From UBA4742 sp037138595 (lineage in GTDB: Bacteria > Actinomycetota > Acidimicrobiia > Acidimicrobiales > Acidimicrobilacustridaceae): 64,000 nucleotides of DNA. The notes beneath the pieces are model-generated. The model was not told the origin of the DNA, made no database searches, and worked only from the letters and a program-made list of their open reading frames with translations. Shown one piece after another: positions 31,860 to 41,104 of this stretch; position 1 is the first letter of the stretch; every line of letters starts with the position of its first letter. The stretch lies in assembly GCA_037138595.1 (NCBI GenBank), contig JBAXIB010000013.1, positions 22,672-86,671 of the forward strand. Direction: 5' to 3'. Made by a program: the position numbers and the translations under genes.

Positions 31860-33815
31860 ATGGCCTACCAGTCGCTCTACCGCCGATACCGTCCCCAGCG
31901 TTTTTCGGAATTGCGCGGACAAGAACACTTAGTTCGCGCGCTGCAACATGCAGTGACTACCAACACTGTGGGCCACGCGTACCTCTTCAGCGGGCCGCGC
32001 GGCACCGGCAAGACGTCGACGGCGCGCATTTTGGCCAAGGTCCTCAACTGCGAGAACCCAATTGACGGTGAGCCCTGTGGTGTTTGTGATTCGTGCGTTG
32101 CCGTCGAACACGGCAGTTCCTTTGATGTACACGAGCTTGATGCGGCTTCCAACAACGGTGTCGAAGCAATTCGTGAACTGATAACCAAAACCGCGATGGG
32201 AACGCCCGGCCGGACCAAGGTGTACATCCTCGACGAAGTGCACATGCTGTCGACCGCTGCATCTAATGCATTGCTAAAGACGCTTGAAGAACCTCCGCCA
32301 CACGTGGTTTTTGTGCTCGCCACAACCGATCCGCAAAAGGTGCTTCCGACGATTCGTAGTCGCACCCAGCATTTTGATGTGCGGTTACTTTCGGCCGATG
32401 AGTTGACCGCGCTTGCTGATTTCATCATCGCGGATGCTGAACTTGAGGTACCGGAAGGCGCGGTGGATTACGTCGTGCGCGTCGGCGCCGGTTCGGCGCG
32501 CGACATGGAATCAGCGTTGGACCAAGTCGTGGCGGCGGGTGGAATCCCTGACGACAGCGAAGCGGTCGACGAGCTAGTTGAGGCGCTCTGCTCGCGCGAT
32601 ACCGGTCGGGCGCTGCTCGCGGTCGAGGCGGCTTCAGCCCGCGGTCGCACGCCACGGTTGCTGGGCGAGATGTGCATCTCGCGGCTTCGTGATGTGTTCC
32701 TTGCCGCGATGGGCGCGGACTTGGCTCGCCTTCCTGATCGCGATCGCGAACGGGTGATTGACCAGGCGGCCAGGCTCGGAGCGGCCGGTGCGACTCGAGC
32801 ACTCGACGTGATGGGCGAAGCGTTCGTCGGGATTCAAGACGCCCCTGATCAGCGCATTCCGCTCGAGGTCGCGTTAGTGCGATTGACCCGACCCGAACTC
32901 GACACTTCCTTAGCCGCTCTTGCTGAGCGCATCACGCGACTCGAACAACGAGGTCCTGTGGGATCGCCGCCGGCGAGTTCGTCTGATCGTGGTACCGAAT
33001 CGATCGCGGATTCCCCAGGAACTGACGAATCCGACGAGAGCTCTGATGGTGTCCCGCTAACCGCAGCGACCCACGGTGGGCGTCCGGCGGCTAGTGCACG
33101 TGAGGTACTGGAGGCCAAAAAGCAGGCACGAGGTGCTGGGACTAGCCGAGCGACAGCAACCCGCGCTCCAACGGAGAAGTCGGCCGCTCCGAGTCAAGAG
33201 CCCTATTCGCCGCCCGAATCAACCGTAGACGCGGCCGCAAGTGACGAATCAGTTGGTGTCGAGCCAGCAATAAACGAACCAACGTCTCCTGAACCAACGT
33301 CTCCTGAAGTTCGCGAAGCTCAAACTGTCGTCGGTGACCAACCGGTCAGCGCCGACGGTGTGCCGTCGATTGGCGAGGTGACTGAGGCATGGGAGAACTC
33401 AATACTCGCGTCGCTGTCTCCGCGGTCGAAAGCATTTTTTAGTGGTGGGCGGTTTGTGGCAGTAACCGATCGGGCCGCGGTATTCGGACTTCCGAACGCC
33501 ACCCACATGCAGAAGTGCGAAAGTGGCCGGGCCGATGTTGAGGCGGCATTGTCAACCTACTTTGAGTGGCGACTCCCGCTGCAACTTGTTGTTGATGATG
33601 ACTCAACGACGGCGACGCCACGTGCAGCCCAAATTGGTCAACCCAACGTGGTCGCGTCGGTCGAAACGCTCGAAACGCTCGAAACGGTCGAACGCCACGA
33701 TGAGCGAGACGAAATCGATCCTGCCGACCTCGTTGACGCGACCGACGCCGGAACGACGTCGGTCGATCGGGTACGCGAACTTTTCCCTGGTGCTGAATTG
33801 ATCGAGCCGACGTAA
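31860..33815 (+). CDS. dnaX: DNA polymerase III subunits gamma and tau
   Basis: A 651-residue clamp-loader ATPase. It begins YQSLYRRYRPQRFSELRGQEH and has Walker A GPRGTGKTSTAR, a zinc module with CENPIDGEPCGVCDSC, Walker B ILDEVHML, and sensor KTLEEPP. The C-terminal third is a Glu/Pro/Thr-rich linker with short repeats (for example ETLETLETVE near the end) before a tail that would contact the polymerase. TAGGAT ends 9 bases before the ATG. It heads dnaX-ybaB-recR. Confidence 0.94.
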   Translation: MAYQSLYRRYRPQRFSELRGQEHLVRALQHAVTTNTVGHAYLFSGPRGTGKTSTARILAKVLNCENPIDGEPCGVCDSCVAVEHGSSFDVHELDAASNNGVEAIRELITKTAMGTPGRTKVYILDEVHMLSTAASNALLKTLEEPPPHVVFVLATTDPQKVLPTIRSRTQHFDVRLLSADELTALADFIIADAELEVPEGAVDYVVRVGAGSARDMESALDQVVAAGGIPDDSEAVDELVEALCSRDTGRALLAVEAASARGRTPRLLGEMCISRLRDVFLAAMGADLARLPDRDRERVIDQAARLGAAGATRALDVMGEAFVGIQDAPDQRIPLEVALVRLTRPELDTSLAALAERITRLEQRGPVGSPPASSSDRGTESIADSPGTDESDESSDGVPLTAATHGGRPAASAREVLEAKKQARGAGTSRATATRAPTEKSAAPSQEPYSPPESTVDAAASDESVGVEPAINEPTSPEPTSPEVREAQTVVGDQPVSADGVPSIGEVTEAWENSILASLSPRSKAFFSGGRFVAVTDRAAVFGLPNATHMQKCESGRADVEAALSTYFEWRLPLQLVVDDDSTTATPRAAQIGQPNVVASVETLETLETVERHDERDEIDPADLVDATDAGTTSVDRVRELFPGAELIEPT

Positions 33816-33904
33816 CGGCTCCACGACATAACCGCCCACGAGGCCACGACCGCCCGAGGTCACGACCGCACGACGTCGAACGAACTACCCACTATGGAGT
33901 CTTC

Positions 33905-34333
33905 ATGAGTGATCCGAACCTTCCTGACCCAACCGACACGGATAGCCCTGACGGCTTCGACATCGGCGCGTTATTGGAACAGGCGATGGGCATGCAGCAG
34001 CAATTGATGGATGCCCAGGCCGAAGCGGCCCACTCGGTCGTCGAAGGTGTCGCGGGCGGTGGAGCGGTTTCGGTGCGCGTCACTGGAGGCATGGTTTTCG
34101 AGTCGGTTTCCATCGCTCGAGCCGCAGTAGACCCCGATGATGTCGAACTGTTAGAAGATTTGGTGCTGGCAGCGCTGCACGACGCGATGGATCAGATCGC
34201 GAATCTTCAGCAGGCCTCGATGGGGGGCTTTGATCTGGGCGGGCTCGGTGGGCTGAGCGGGATGCTTGGCCTTGAAGGTCCTGACGACGCACGTGGTGAG
34301 GCATCCGAGCGCGATGACGGCGACGCGACGTGA
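33905..34333 (+). CDS. YbaB/EbfC nucleoid-associated protein
   Basis: A 142-residue YbaB-type DNA-binding protein. The core at about residues 20-100 has MGMQQQLMDAQAEAAHSVVEG, GGGAVSVRVTGGMVFESVSI, and DDVELLEDLVLAALHDAM. A Gly/Leu-rich tail and an acidic end follow. It is usually cotranscribed with dnaX and recR, as here, and may help recombination repair or nucleoid organisation. Its stop overlaps the recR GTG start. Confidence 0.9.
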   Translation: MSDPNLPDPTDTDSPDGFDIGALLEQAMGMQQQLMDAQAEAAHSVVEGVAGGGAVSVRVTGGMVFESVSIARAAVDPDDVELLEDLVLAALHDAMDQIANLQQASMGGFDLGGLGGLSGMLGLEGPDDARGEASERDDGDAT

Positions 34334-34938
34334 GTACCTACGCCGGACCGGTTCAGGATCTGATCGACGAACTCGGGCGGTTGCCCGGTGTTGGCCCAAA
34401 GTCCGCGCAACGCATTGCGTTTCACTTACTCAAACTGCCGAAAGTCGATGCAGTTCGACTTGCGGGCGCCATCGTAGAAGTAAAAGACAAGGTCACGTTC
34501 TGTCCTCGATGTTTCAACATCGCCGAAGGCGCGGAATGTTCGATCTGTAGTGATCCGCGTCGCGACGATTCGGTGATTTGTGTGGTCGAGGAACCGAAAG
34601 ACATTGTGTCGGTCGAAAACACCGGAGAATTCAAAGGCCGGTATCACGTCTTGCAGGGCGCGATCAGTCCGATTGAAGGTATCGGACCCGAGCAGCTGCG
34701 TATTCGCGAACTCTTGCTTCGACTCGAACCCGAGTCGACCACTGAAATCATTTTGTGCACCAACCCCAACCTCGAGGGCGAAGCCACCGCGATGTATCTC
34801 AGTCGCCTCATCAAGCCATTGGGCGTCAAAGTCACCCGCATCGCCAGCGGGCTGCCGGTTGGCGGGGATCTTGAATATGCCGATGAACTCACCCTGGGGC
34901 GAGCGCTTGAGGGTCGACGCGAAATTGATGCGGATTAG
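34330..34938 (+). CDS. recR: Recombination protein RecR
   Basis: A 202-residue protein of normal length. It has the helix-hairpin-helix LPGVGPKSAQRIAFHLL, the zinc finger CPRCFNIAEGAECSIC, and the Toprim stretch CVVEEPKDIVSVENTGEF. RecR acts with RecO and RecF at single-stranded gaps. The start is GTG within a 4-base overlap with the ybaB-type gene. Confidence 0.95.
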   Translation: MSTYAGPVQDLIDELGRLPGVGPKSAQRIAFHLLKLPKVDAVRLAGAIVEVKDKVTFCPRCFNIAEGAECSICSDPRRDDSVICVVEEPKDIVSVENTGEFKGRYHVLQGAISPIEGIGPEQLRIRELLLRLEPESTTEIILCTNPNLEGEATAMYLSRLIKPLGVKVTRIASGLPVGGDLEYADELTLGRALEGRREIDAD

Positions 34939-34951
34939 TTGAGCGTTTTTG

Positions 34952-36133
34952 TTACAGCGCTCGGACGATGATGGCATCGCCCTGACCACCGCCACCACAC
35001 AATGCGGCGGCACCGATTCCGCCGCCGCGGCGCTTGAGTTCATTAAGCACCTGCATGGTGATGCGAGCCCCTGACATGCCAACGGGATGTCCGAGGGCGA
35101 TGGCGCCGCCGTTCACGTTGACGACGTCTTCGGAAATTCCGAGGTGCGCCATCGACGCGACACCAACGGCAGCAAACGCCTCATTGAGCTCGAACAGATC
35201 AATGTCGCTCACGGTGAGCCCGGCACGGGTGAGCGCTTGTTCGATCGCTCGAGCTGGTTGGGTGAGCAGCGACGGATCAGGACCGGCAACTTGCCCGTAT
35301 CCGAGAATCTCGCCGAGTGGCTCGACGTTGAGCTCAGCTGCGATGGCTTGCGAGACGACGATGACTGCAGCGCCGCCGTCGCTAATTTGGGATGCATTGC
35401 CAGCGGTGATGTTGCCGGCCTTGTCGAATGCGGGTCGCAACCCGGCCAATGATTCGGCCGTCGTTTCGCCTCGCACGCCTTCGTCGGTGGTGACGACAAT
35501 CGGGTCACCTCGACGTTGGGGAACCTCAACCGGAATGATCTCGTTGTCGAACAGTCCGTCCTTGGCTGCTCGCGCCGCACGTTCGTGTGACAGGTAGGCA
35601 ACTCGGTCTTGTGACTCGCGATCGAGGCCAGCCGACGCTGCATATTTTTCGGTACCGGCACCCATCGCGCATTGGTCGAATGCGCAGAAAAGTCCGTCGT
35701 ACATCATCGAATCGACGACGGTCTGGTCACCGATTCGGTAACCGCCGCGTGCACCCGGAAGTAAGTACGGGGCATTGGTCATTGACTCCATGCCACCAGC
35801 GACGACGATGTCGGCTTCGCCTGCTTGGATCATGAGGTCAGCGAGGTGAATGGCGTTGATGCCCGAGAGGCAGACCTTGTTGATCGTCGTTGCCGGCACT
35901 GACATAGGAATCCCTGCGTTGACCGCGGCTTGGCGGGCGGTCATCTGTCCGGCGCCCGCTTGCACGACCTGGCCCATGAAGACGTAATCAACCTGCTCGG
36001 GAGACAGGCCGGCGCGCTCAAGCGCGGCGGCAATCGCAAATCCCCCTAAGTCGGTGGCGGCAAACGAGGCAAGTGCCCCGGAAAGCTTCCCGATCGGCGT
36101 GCGTGCTCCTGAAAGAATGACAGATCCGGCCAT
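34952..36133 (-). CDS. Acetyl-CoA acetyltransferase (thiolase)
   Basis: A 393-residue thiolase. The acylation cysteine lies in NKVCLSGINA, and the C-terminal active-site stretches are NVNGGAIALGHPVGMSGAR and ALCGGGGQG. It can join two acetyl-CoA to acetoacetyl-CoA (biosynthetic direction, entry to polyhydroxybutyrate or ethylmalonyl-CoA routes) or work in degradation. AGGAGG precedes the ATG. Its neighbour ccr, on the other side of the divIVA-like gene, favours the biosynthetic role. No beta-oxidation alpha subunit adjoins it. Confidence 0.9.
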   Translation of the reverse strand: MAGSVILSGARTPIGKLSGALASFAATDLGGFAIAAALERAGLSPEQVDYVFMGQVVQAGAGQMTARQAAVNAGIPMSVPATTINKVCLSGINAIHLADLMIQAGEADIVVAGGMESMTNAPYLLPGARGGYRIGDQTVVDSMMYDGLFCAFDQCAMGAGTEKYAASAGLDRESQDRVAYLSHERAARAAKDGLFDNEIIPVEVPQRRGDPIVVTTDEGVRGETTAESLAGLRPAFDKAGNITAGNASQISDGGAAVIVVSQAIAAELNVEPLGEILGYGQVAGPDPSLLTQPARAIEQALTRAGLTVSDIDLFELNEAFAAVGVASMAHLGISEDVVNVNGGAIALGHPVGMSGARITMQVLNELKRRGGGIGAAALCGGGGQGDAIIVRAL

Positions 36134-36224
36134 GTTGAGGCTCCTCCTAAGTTCGTTCGGGGGATTCTATGGACCTCAGCTCGGATTCACCCAAAAAGGG
36201 CCCGATCAACCTAGTGCTGACTGG

Positions 36225-37163
36225 TTAAACAGCCGGCGCTTGGTCGTCGGGACGTTCAGTGGCTGAGTTCTCAATTGCTCGACCGACCGCGGCGCGAACC
36301 ATGCGCAGAACGGGGTCGCTCGGCGAGATGATGTCGGTTCGACGATTGAGTTGCTCGTCGGTATCTCTGTCTTCGTCGCGGTTGAAGGTGTCGGGTGCCG
36401 CATGGTTGGCGGTGACCGGTGTTGCACTCGGTTCGGGTGACGAATCTGGCGTTTCGGGTTGCACGCCAAGTGACTTGCGAGTCGGCGTTGCGTCGCCGTT
36501 TGAGCTCGGGTGGCTCGATTCGGCCGACGTTGGGCGATCGATGATGCTGCCAGTGCGCAGATGTGGTGGCGCCATCGTAAGGTCAAGAACAGGTTTTTCT
36601 GCCGAGCCGATCAGCCGATCAATGGCTTGGTCAAGATCAGTGCGAGCGGCGAGCAGTCGTTGGTGAACTGCTCGCTCGCCACGCCGAATTTGCTCGGCGT
36701 GCGTTTCGGCTTCTTTGGTGATCTCAGCGGCCTGAAGCCGCGCTTGTTCGGTAGCAGTTTCGACGCTGGCGGCGACGACGGCCTTAGCCTCAGCCAGGAT
36801 CGCCTCACTTTCGGCCTTAGCCGCGGCCAGAATCTGCTCAGCTTGCTGGAGTTCGTCGACCGCCCGATTGTGGATCTCCTCGGCGTCGACATCAGCTCGG
36901 GCCCGAGTCGCCACTGCGTGGCCTTCAGCTTCGGCTCGAAGTGCGTTTGCGCTATCTCGGGCCGAACGCAATACGACGGCAATTTCTTGTCCGGCTCGGG
37001 CGAAATCATCATTGTTGGCTGAATCGGTGCCAGCGCCGTTGGCCGGCATGTCTTGCAGCAGTTCGATTGCCTCCGCGAGAAAGCGATCGACGGATTCGCA
37101 CTCATAGCCATTGGGCGAGAGTGGAAAGCGAAGCGCTCGGATTTCGTCAGGCGTGAGGCGCAT
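36225..37163 (-). CDS. DivIVA-domain coiled-coil protein
   Basis: A 312-residue protein. The N-terminus (MRLTPDEIRALRFPLSPNGYECESVDRFLAEAIELL) matches the DivIVA membrane-binding N-terminal signature. A long Ala/Glu-rich coiled coil follows at about residues 50-180, then a Pro/Ser/Thr-rich disordered tail. DivIVA proteins mark curved membranes, poles and septa. The ATG at 37163 was chosen over one 33 bases upstream because the domain starts there and GGAAAG lies before it. It is divergent from ccr. Confidence 0.85.
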   Translation of the reverse strand: MRLTPDEIRALRFPLSPNGYECESVDRFLAEAIELLQDMPANGAGTDSANNDDFARAGQEIAVVLRSARDSANALRAEAEGHAVATRARADVDAEEIHNRAVDELQQAEQILAAAKAESEAILAEAKAVVAASVETATEQARLQAAEITKEAETHAEQIRRGERAVHQRLLAARTDLDQAIDRLIGSAEKPVLDLTMAPPHLRTGSIIDRPTSAESSHPSSNGDATPTRKSLGVQPETPDSSPEPSATPVTANHAAPDTFNRDEDRDTDEQLNRRTDIISPSDPVLRMVRAAVGRAIENSATERPDDQAPAV

Positions 37164-37300
37164 GGCCGTATTCTTTCCGCAAAAGGCGCACTGCATTGGC
37201 GGTAGCCGTCCGACTGCCGTCGAAGAAGGATACCTTAGAACGCCGTTCTCGTGCCTTTGGCGGATACTTCAAGCTAGTTGAGCCCAATTTGGCAGGGCTT

Positions 37301-37328
37301 TTGGTCGAGCCGTCGAGCGGGCTACGTT
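37301..37328 (+). promoter_or_regulatory. Leaderless promoter of ccr
   Basis: TTGGTC (37301-37306), a 16-base spacer, then TACGTT (37323-37328) ending 7 bases before the ccr ATG at 37336. Confidence 0.55.
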
Positions 37329-37335
37329 GTCGATC

Positions 37336-38676
37336 ATGTTGGAGATCCGAGACGCCATTGTGCGGGGAGCGACGGGCGACGAGCTCGCCGCGCTTCCGCT
37401 TCCTGATTCGTTCCGTGCCGCGGTTGTCCGGGCTGATGAACAAGAAATGTTCGCTGGCCTTGAATCGTCTGAGAAGGATCCGCGGCAGAGCCTGCACCTC
37501 CAAGAGGTCGCAGTGCCAGAACTCGCTCCCGACGAGGCGGTCATTGCCGTGATGGCGAGTTCAATCAATTTCAATACCGTTTGGACGTCAATTTTTGAGC
37601 CGCTTCCGACGTTTGGATTTCTCAAGCGTCTTGGCAAAGAAAGCGCGTGGGGCGCTCGCCATGACCAGCCGTTTCACGTAGTGGGATCCGATGCATCGGG
37701 CGTGGTGCTTCGAGTGGGCTCCGCGGTCCGCAACTGGAAAGTTGGCGACCGAGTCGTCGTCCATTGCAACTATGTCGATGACCAAGACCCAGCTGCCCAT
37801 AACGATTCGATGTTGGCCGCCAATCAACGCATTTGGGGTTTCGAAACCAATTACGGAGGCCTAGCTGACCTCTCGATCGTCAAAGCCAATCAACTGATGC
37901 CCAAACCCAAACACCTCACTTGGGAAGAATCAGCGGTCAATGCGCTCTGTAATTCAACGAGTTATCGCATGCTGGTATCCAAAAATGCCGGAGCCATGAA
38001 GCAAGGCGACGCGGTGTTGATTTGGGGCGCGACTGGCGGGTTAGGCGGTTACGCCACGCAATATGTGCTCAACGGCGGCGGCACGCCCGTTGGGGTCGTG
38101 TCATCGGCTGAAAAGGGCGAGATTCTCAAGTCGATGGGGTGTGACGCGGTCATCGACCGAAAGGCGGCGGGTTACGCGTTTTGGGCTGATGAGTTCCATC
38201 AGGACGAAAGCGAATGGCGTCGTCTCGGCAAAGACATCCGCGGCCTGATCGGCCGTGACGTTGACATGGTCTTCGAACACCCCGGTCGACAGACGTTCGG
38301 CGCGTCAGTGTTCGTAGCGGCCCGCGGCGGCACAATTATCACGTGCGCGGCAACTAGCGGCTACATGATCGAATATGACAATCGCCACCTTTGGATGAAG
38401 CTGAAAAAGATCGTCAGCTCGCATTTCGCGAACTACGCCGAGGCGTGGGCGGCCAATCAGTTGATTTGCGAAGGCAAGATTCAGCCAGTTTTGTCGGCGG
38501 TATTTCCGCTGGAGAAAGTCGGCGAAGCGGCCTACCAGGTGCACCACAACCTGCATGAGGGAAAAATCGGAGTGTTGTGCTTGGCCCCCGAAGAAGGTTT
38601 GGGCATTGACGATCCAGCGTTCCGAGCCGAAGTCGGAGAAGAAAATATCAATCGGTTTCGGTCGGATAACCCATGA
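37336..38676 (+). CDS. ccr: Crotonyl-CoA carboxylase/reductase
   Basis: A 446-residue MDR-family enzyme that reductively carboxylates crotonyl-CoA to (2S)-ethylmalonyl-CoA using NADPH and CO2. The residues that form the CO2 pocket in the Kitasatospora enzyme are all present: Asn80 (SSINFN), Phe169 and Glu170 (IWGFETNYGG), and His363 (SSHFAN). This supports true carboxylation rather than plain reduction. The Rossmann motif is IWGATGGLGGYA. The ATG at 37336 was preferred to a TTG nine bases upstream because a -10 box lies 7 bases before it. The stop overlaps the epimerase start by 4 bases. Confidence 0.94.
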   Translation: MLEIRDAIVRGATGDELAALPLPDSFRAAVVRADEQEMFAGLESSEKDPRQSLHLQEVAVPELAPDEAVIAVMASSINFNTVWTSIFEPLPTFGFLKRLGKESAWGARHDQPFHVVGSDASGVVLRVGSAVRNWKVGDRVVVHCNYVDDQDPAAHNDSMLAANQRIWGFETNYGGLADLSIVKANQLMPKPKHLTWEESAVNALCNSTSYRMLVSKNAGAMKQGDAVLIWGATGGLGGYATQYVLNGGGTPVGVVSSAEKGEILKSMGCDAVIDRKAAGYAFWADEFHQDESEWRRLGKDIRGLIGRDVDMVFEHPGRQTFGASVFVAARGGTIITCAATSGYMIEYDNRHLWMKLKKIVSSHFANYAEAWAANQLICEGKIQPVLSAVFPLEKVGEAAYQVHHNLHEGKIGVLCLAPEEGLGIDDPAFRAEVGEENINRFRSDNP

Positions 38677-39149
38677 GCCCACTCAGTGCGCGCCTTCCCG
38701 GTGATGCCGAATCCGATGTCGTGTCCGCGGCGTCGGCTCAAGTCGATCCGATGTTGACTGAAATCGATCACGTTGCCATCGCGGTGCGAGACCTAGGCGA
38801 AGCCATCGACTTTTACCGCGAGAATTTCGGCGCCGTGGTTGAACATCGTGAACTCGTCGACAGCGATGGGGTCGAAGAGGCGTTGTTGAAAGTTGCTGAC
38901 TCCTATATCCAACTCTTGACGCCAACCCGCGACGACTCGCCGGTAGCGAAATACCTTGAGAAGAAGGGTGAGGGGCTGCATCACGTTGGGTATCGAGTCG
39001 CCGATTGTGCGGCCGCGTTGCAGTCGGTCAAAGATCACGGTGGGCGCGTTATTGATGAGGCGCCCCGCCCCGGGTCGCGGGGTACGACCGTCGCGTTTAT
39101 TCATCCGAAGGCGGCATTCGGAACGTTGATCGAACTCGTTCAGGAATAA
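38673..39149 (+). CDS. Methylmalonyl-CoA/ethylmalonyl-CoA epimerase
   Basis: A 158-residue VOC-superfamily protein. After about 28 poorly conserved residues it has EIDHVAIAVRDLGEAIDFYRENFG, HRELVDSDGVEEALLKV, EGLHHVGYRV and a C-terminal FGTLIELVQE, which place metal ligands His, His and Glu. It interconverts the (R)- and (S)-forms so that the B12 mutase can use Ccr product. Tight coupling to ccr supports use on ethylmalonyl-CoA as well as methylmalonyl-CoA. A shorter start at Met27 is possible. Confidence 0.9.
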   Translation: MSPLSARLPGDAESDVVSAASAQVDPMLTEIDHVAIAVRDLGEAIDFYRENFGAVVEHRELVDSDGVEEALLKVADSYIQLLTPTRDDSPVAKYLEKKGEGLHHVGYRVADCAAALQSVKDHGGRVIDEAPRPGSRGTTVAFIHPKAAFGTLIELVQE

Positions 39150-41101
39150 CGCGAAACGCGTCGGCGAATTGCCGATGTCCCGGCTCGAATGCCGGCTAAT
39201 AGACCATTGGGATAGAGCACGACAATGGCCATAAGGGCGAGGCCATTGACTGCATAAGTCGCGCCGCTTCCGGTCGAACCGATAGCCGCGGTGACTATGC
39301 CGCCGTCGGCGATCGCACCGGCCACGAATGCGCCACCGATTGACGCGATGCCACCGAGGTAGGTGGTAGCGAGCAACGCTAAAGACGCGAAGACTCCGAA
39401 GGAATTCACCGACAACGTTTCGTATTGATAGGCGAGCAGGGTGCCGCCGAGTCCAGCAATGAAACTCGAAATGGCGAACGCTTCGATCTTCGTGCGTCGC
39501 ACGTCGGTTCCCGCCGCTGAAGCGGCCCGCTCATTCGACCGAACCGCTAACCACCGCAATCCAGTTGACCCTCGCCGCAAATTGGCCACGACGATCACTG
39601 TTGCCATCAGCACGACCAAACACATCACCCCGAATGCCGGTCGGGGAAAGTCTGAACCGGTAGCTCCAACTCCGAGGTCGATCCCAAACAACCGGGGACG
39701 CGGGACTGATGATCCTGCGAGTCCACCGGTCAGCCAACTCCAGTTCAGGATGAGTTCTTCGACCGCGGTTGCTGCCGCGAGCGTGGCGATCGCCAGATTG
39801 ATACCGCGCACTCGAGACGCCGGTATGCCGATGATGAGTCCGAGCGCGGTCGCGACCAACGCGGCGAGAATCGGTGCAAATGGGAATGGCACACCGAAGT
39901 CAGTCGTGAGTTTGATCATCGTGAACGCGCCGATTCCGGCGAGCGCAAACGGCATGAGCGAGATCTGCCCGACGTAGCCAGTGAGCAATACGATCGACAA
40001 GGCAATGAGTGCGACCACCATGGACACGATCAAGCCTTGGCGCCACGAACTATCGAGGGTGAAGAGGCCGGAAATAATGACGGCCGAGCCAGCAGTTACC
40101 CACCAGCCGAGATGGCGTGGAGTCGGCGAGACGGGGAATCGTCCGTGATGGAGCGAACCGCGCGAAGGAATTCGTTCGCCGCGCAACGCCATGATGACAA
40201 CGATGATCAAAAGCGGCAATCCGGCTTGCCAGTTGAGGTCAGGGATCCAACCGAATTGTGTTCGCAGGTTCAGAATTTCAGATTGCGCCATACCAATGGC
40301 GAGTCCGGCAAGCATGGTGAGGGTGAACGAGCGGAATCCGCCCAGCAGCGCGGCGGCTAATGCGGGAATGATCAACAACGCGGTGACGCCCGGATCAAGC
40401 CCGGAAATTGGTGCGATGAGAATGACGGCTGCGCCCGCGAGCATGGACGCGATTATCCAGTTGATTGCGGCGAGTCGATCGGGCGAATGTCCAAGTAGCA
40501 CTGCGCCTTTTTCGCTTTCCGCGGCCGCTCGCGTCGCAAGTCCAAAGCGACTGAAGTGAAAGAGCGCGGCGAGCAACGCGGTGACAATCAACACCAGTGC
40601 GAGAAGCCACAGCCGATCGCTTGGGACTTTGACCCCCACCAGGTTGACAACGTTTGATGGCAATATCGGTTTCGGTTTTGCGAGGGCTGCGCCTTGACTA
40701 CCAAGACGCTGATGGGTGATGCCCAGCAAGTACAAAAACAGGCCGAGGCTAGCGACCACCTTGGCCACAGCCGGTGCATTTCGCAGCGGGCGAAAGACGA
40801 GCCAATAGACAACGAAACCGATGAGCGCGGCCATCAGCATCGTGATGGCAAACGCGGTAGCCCAGGTCGGCTTCACGTCACTTGGGAAAAGGTTAATGGA
40901 GCCGGGTAGACCAAGAATCGGGATGAGCAGTTCGCCGTGCTGGCGCAATGCGATGTAGGTGTAGGCCAGATACATACCCAACGCCGCGTGGGCAAAGTTG
41001 ACTACACCCGATGCCCGGTAGGTGAGCAGCACGCCGAGCGCGAGCGCCGCGATGACGGCGCCGGAGCCTAAACCGAGCAGCAAATATTGGACGTAAACCA
41101 T
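39140..41101 (-). CDS. Fused LivH-LivM branched-chain amino acid-type ABC permease
   Basis: A 653-residue membrane protein holding both permease domains that are usually separate. The first half (about 1-300) is LivH-like (YLLLGLGSGAVIAALALGVLLTYRASGVVNFAHAALGMYLAY). The second half (about 330-650) is LivM-like (GYVGQISLMPFALAGIGAFTM, EAFAISSFIAGLGGTLLAYQ). It pairs with the binding protein upstream (3-base gap). No LivF or LivG ATPase is present in the window, so the energy-coupling genes lie elsewhere or are shared. Substrate could be amino acids, amides or urea. Confidence 0.88.
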   Translation of the reverse strand: MVYVQYLLLGLGSGAVIAALALGVLLTYRASGVVNFAHAALGMYLAYTYIALRQHGELLIPILGLPGSINLFPSDVKPTWATAFAITMLMAALIGFVVYWLVFRPLRNAPAVAKVVASLGLFLYLLGITHQRLGSQGAALAKPKPILPSNVVNLVGVKVPSDRLWLLALVLIVTALLAALFHFSRFGLATRAAAESEKGAVLLGHSPDRLAAINWIIASMLAGAAVILIAPISGLDPGVTALLIIPALAAALLGGFRSFTLTMLAGLAIGMAQSEILNLRTQFGWIPDLNWQAGLPLLIIVVIMALRGERIPSRGSLHHGRFPVSPTPRHLGWWVTAGSAVIISGLFTLDSSWRQGLIVSMVVALIALSIVLLTGYVGQISLMPFALAGIGAFTMIKLTTDFGVPFPFAPILAALVATALGLIIGIPASRVRGINLAIATLAAATAVEELILNWSWLTGGLAGSSVPRPRLFGIDLGVGATGSDFPRPAFGVMCLVVLMATVIVVANLRRGSTGLRWLAVRSNERAASAAGTDVRRTKIEAFAISSFIAGLGGTLLAYQYETLSVNSFGVFASLALLATTYLGGIASIGGAFVAGAIADGGIVTAAIGSTGSGATYAVNGLALMAIVVLYPNGLLAGIRAGTSAIRRRVSRYS

Positions 41102-41104
41102 TGC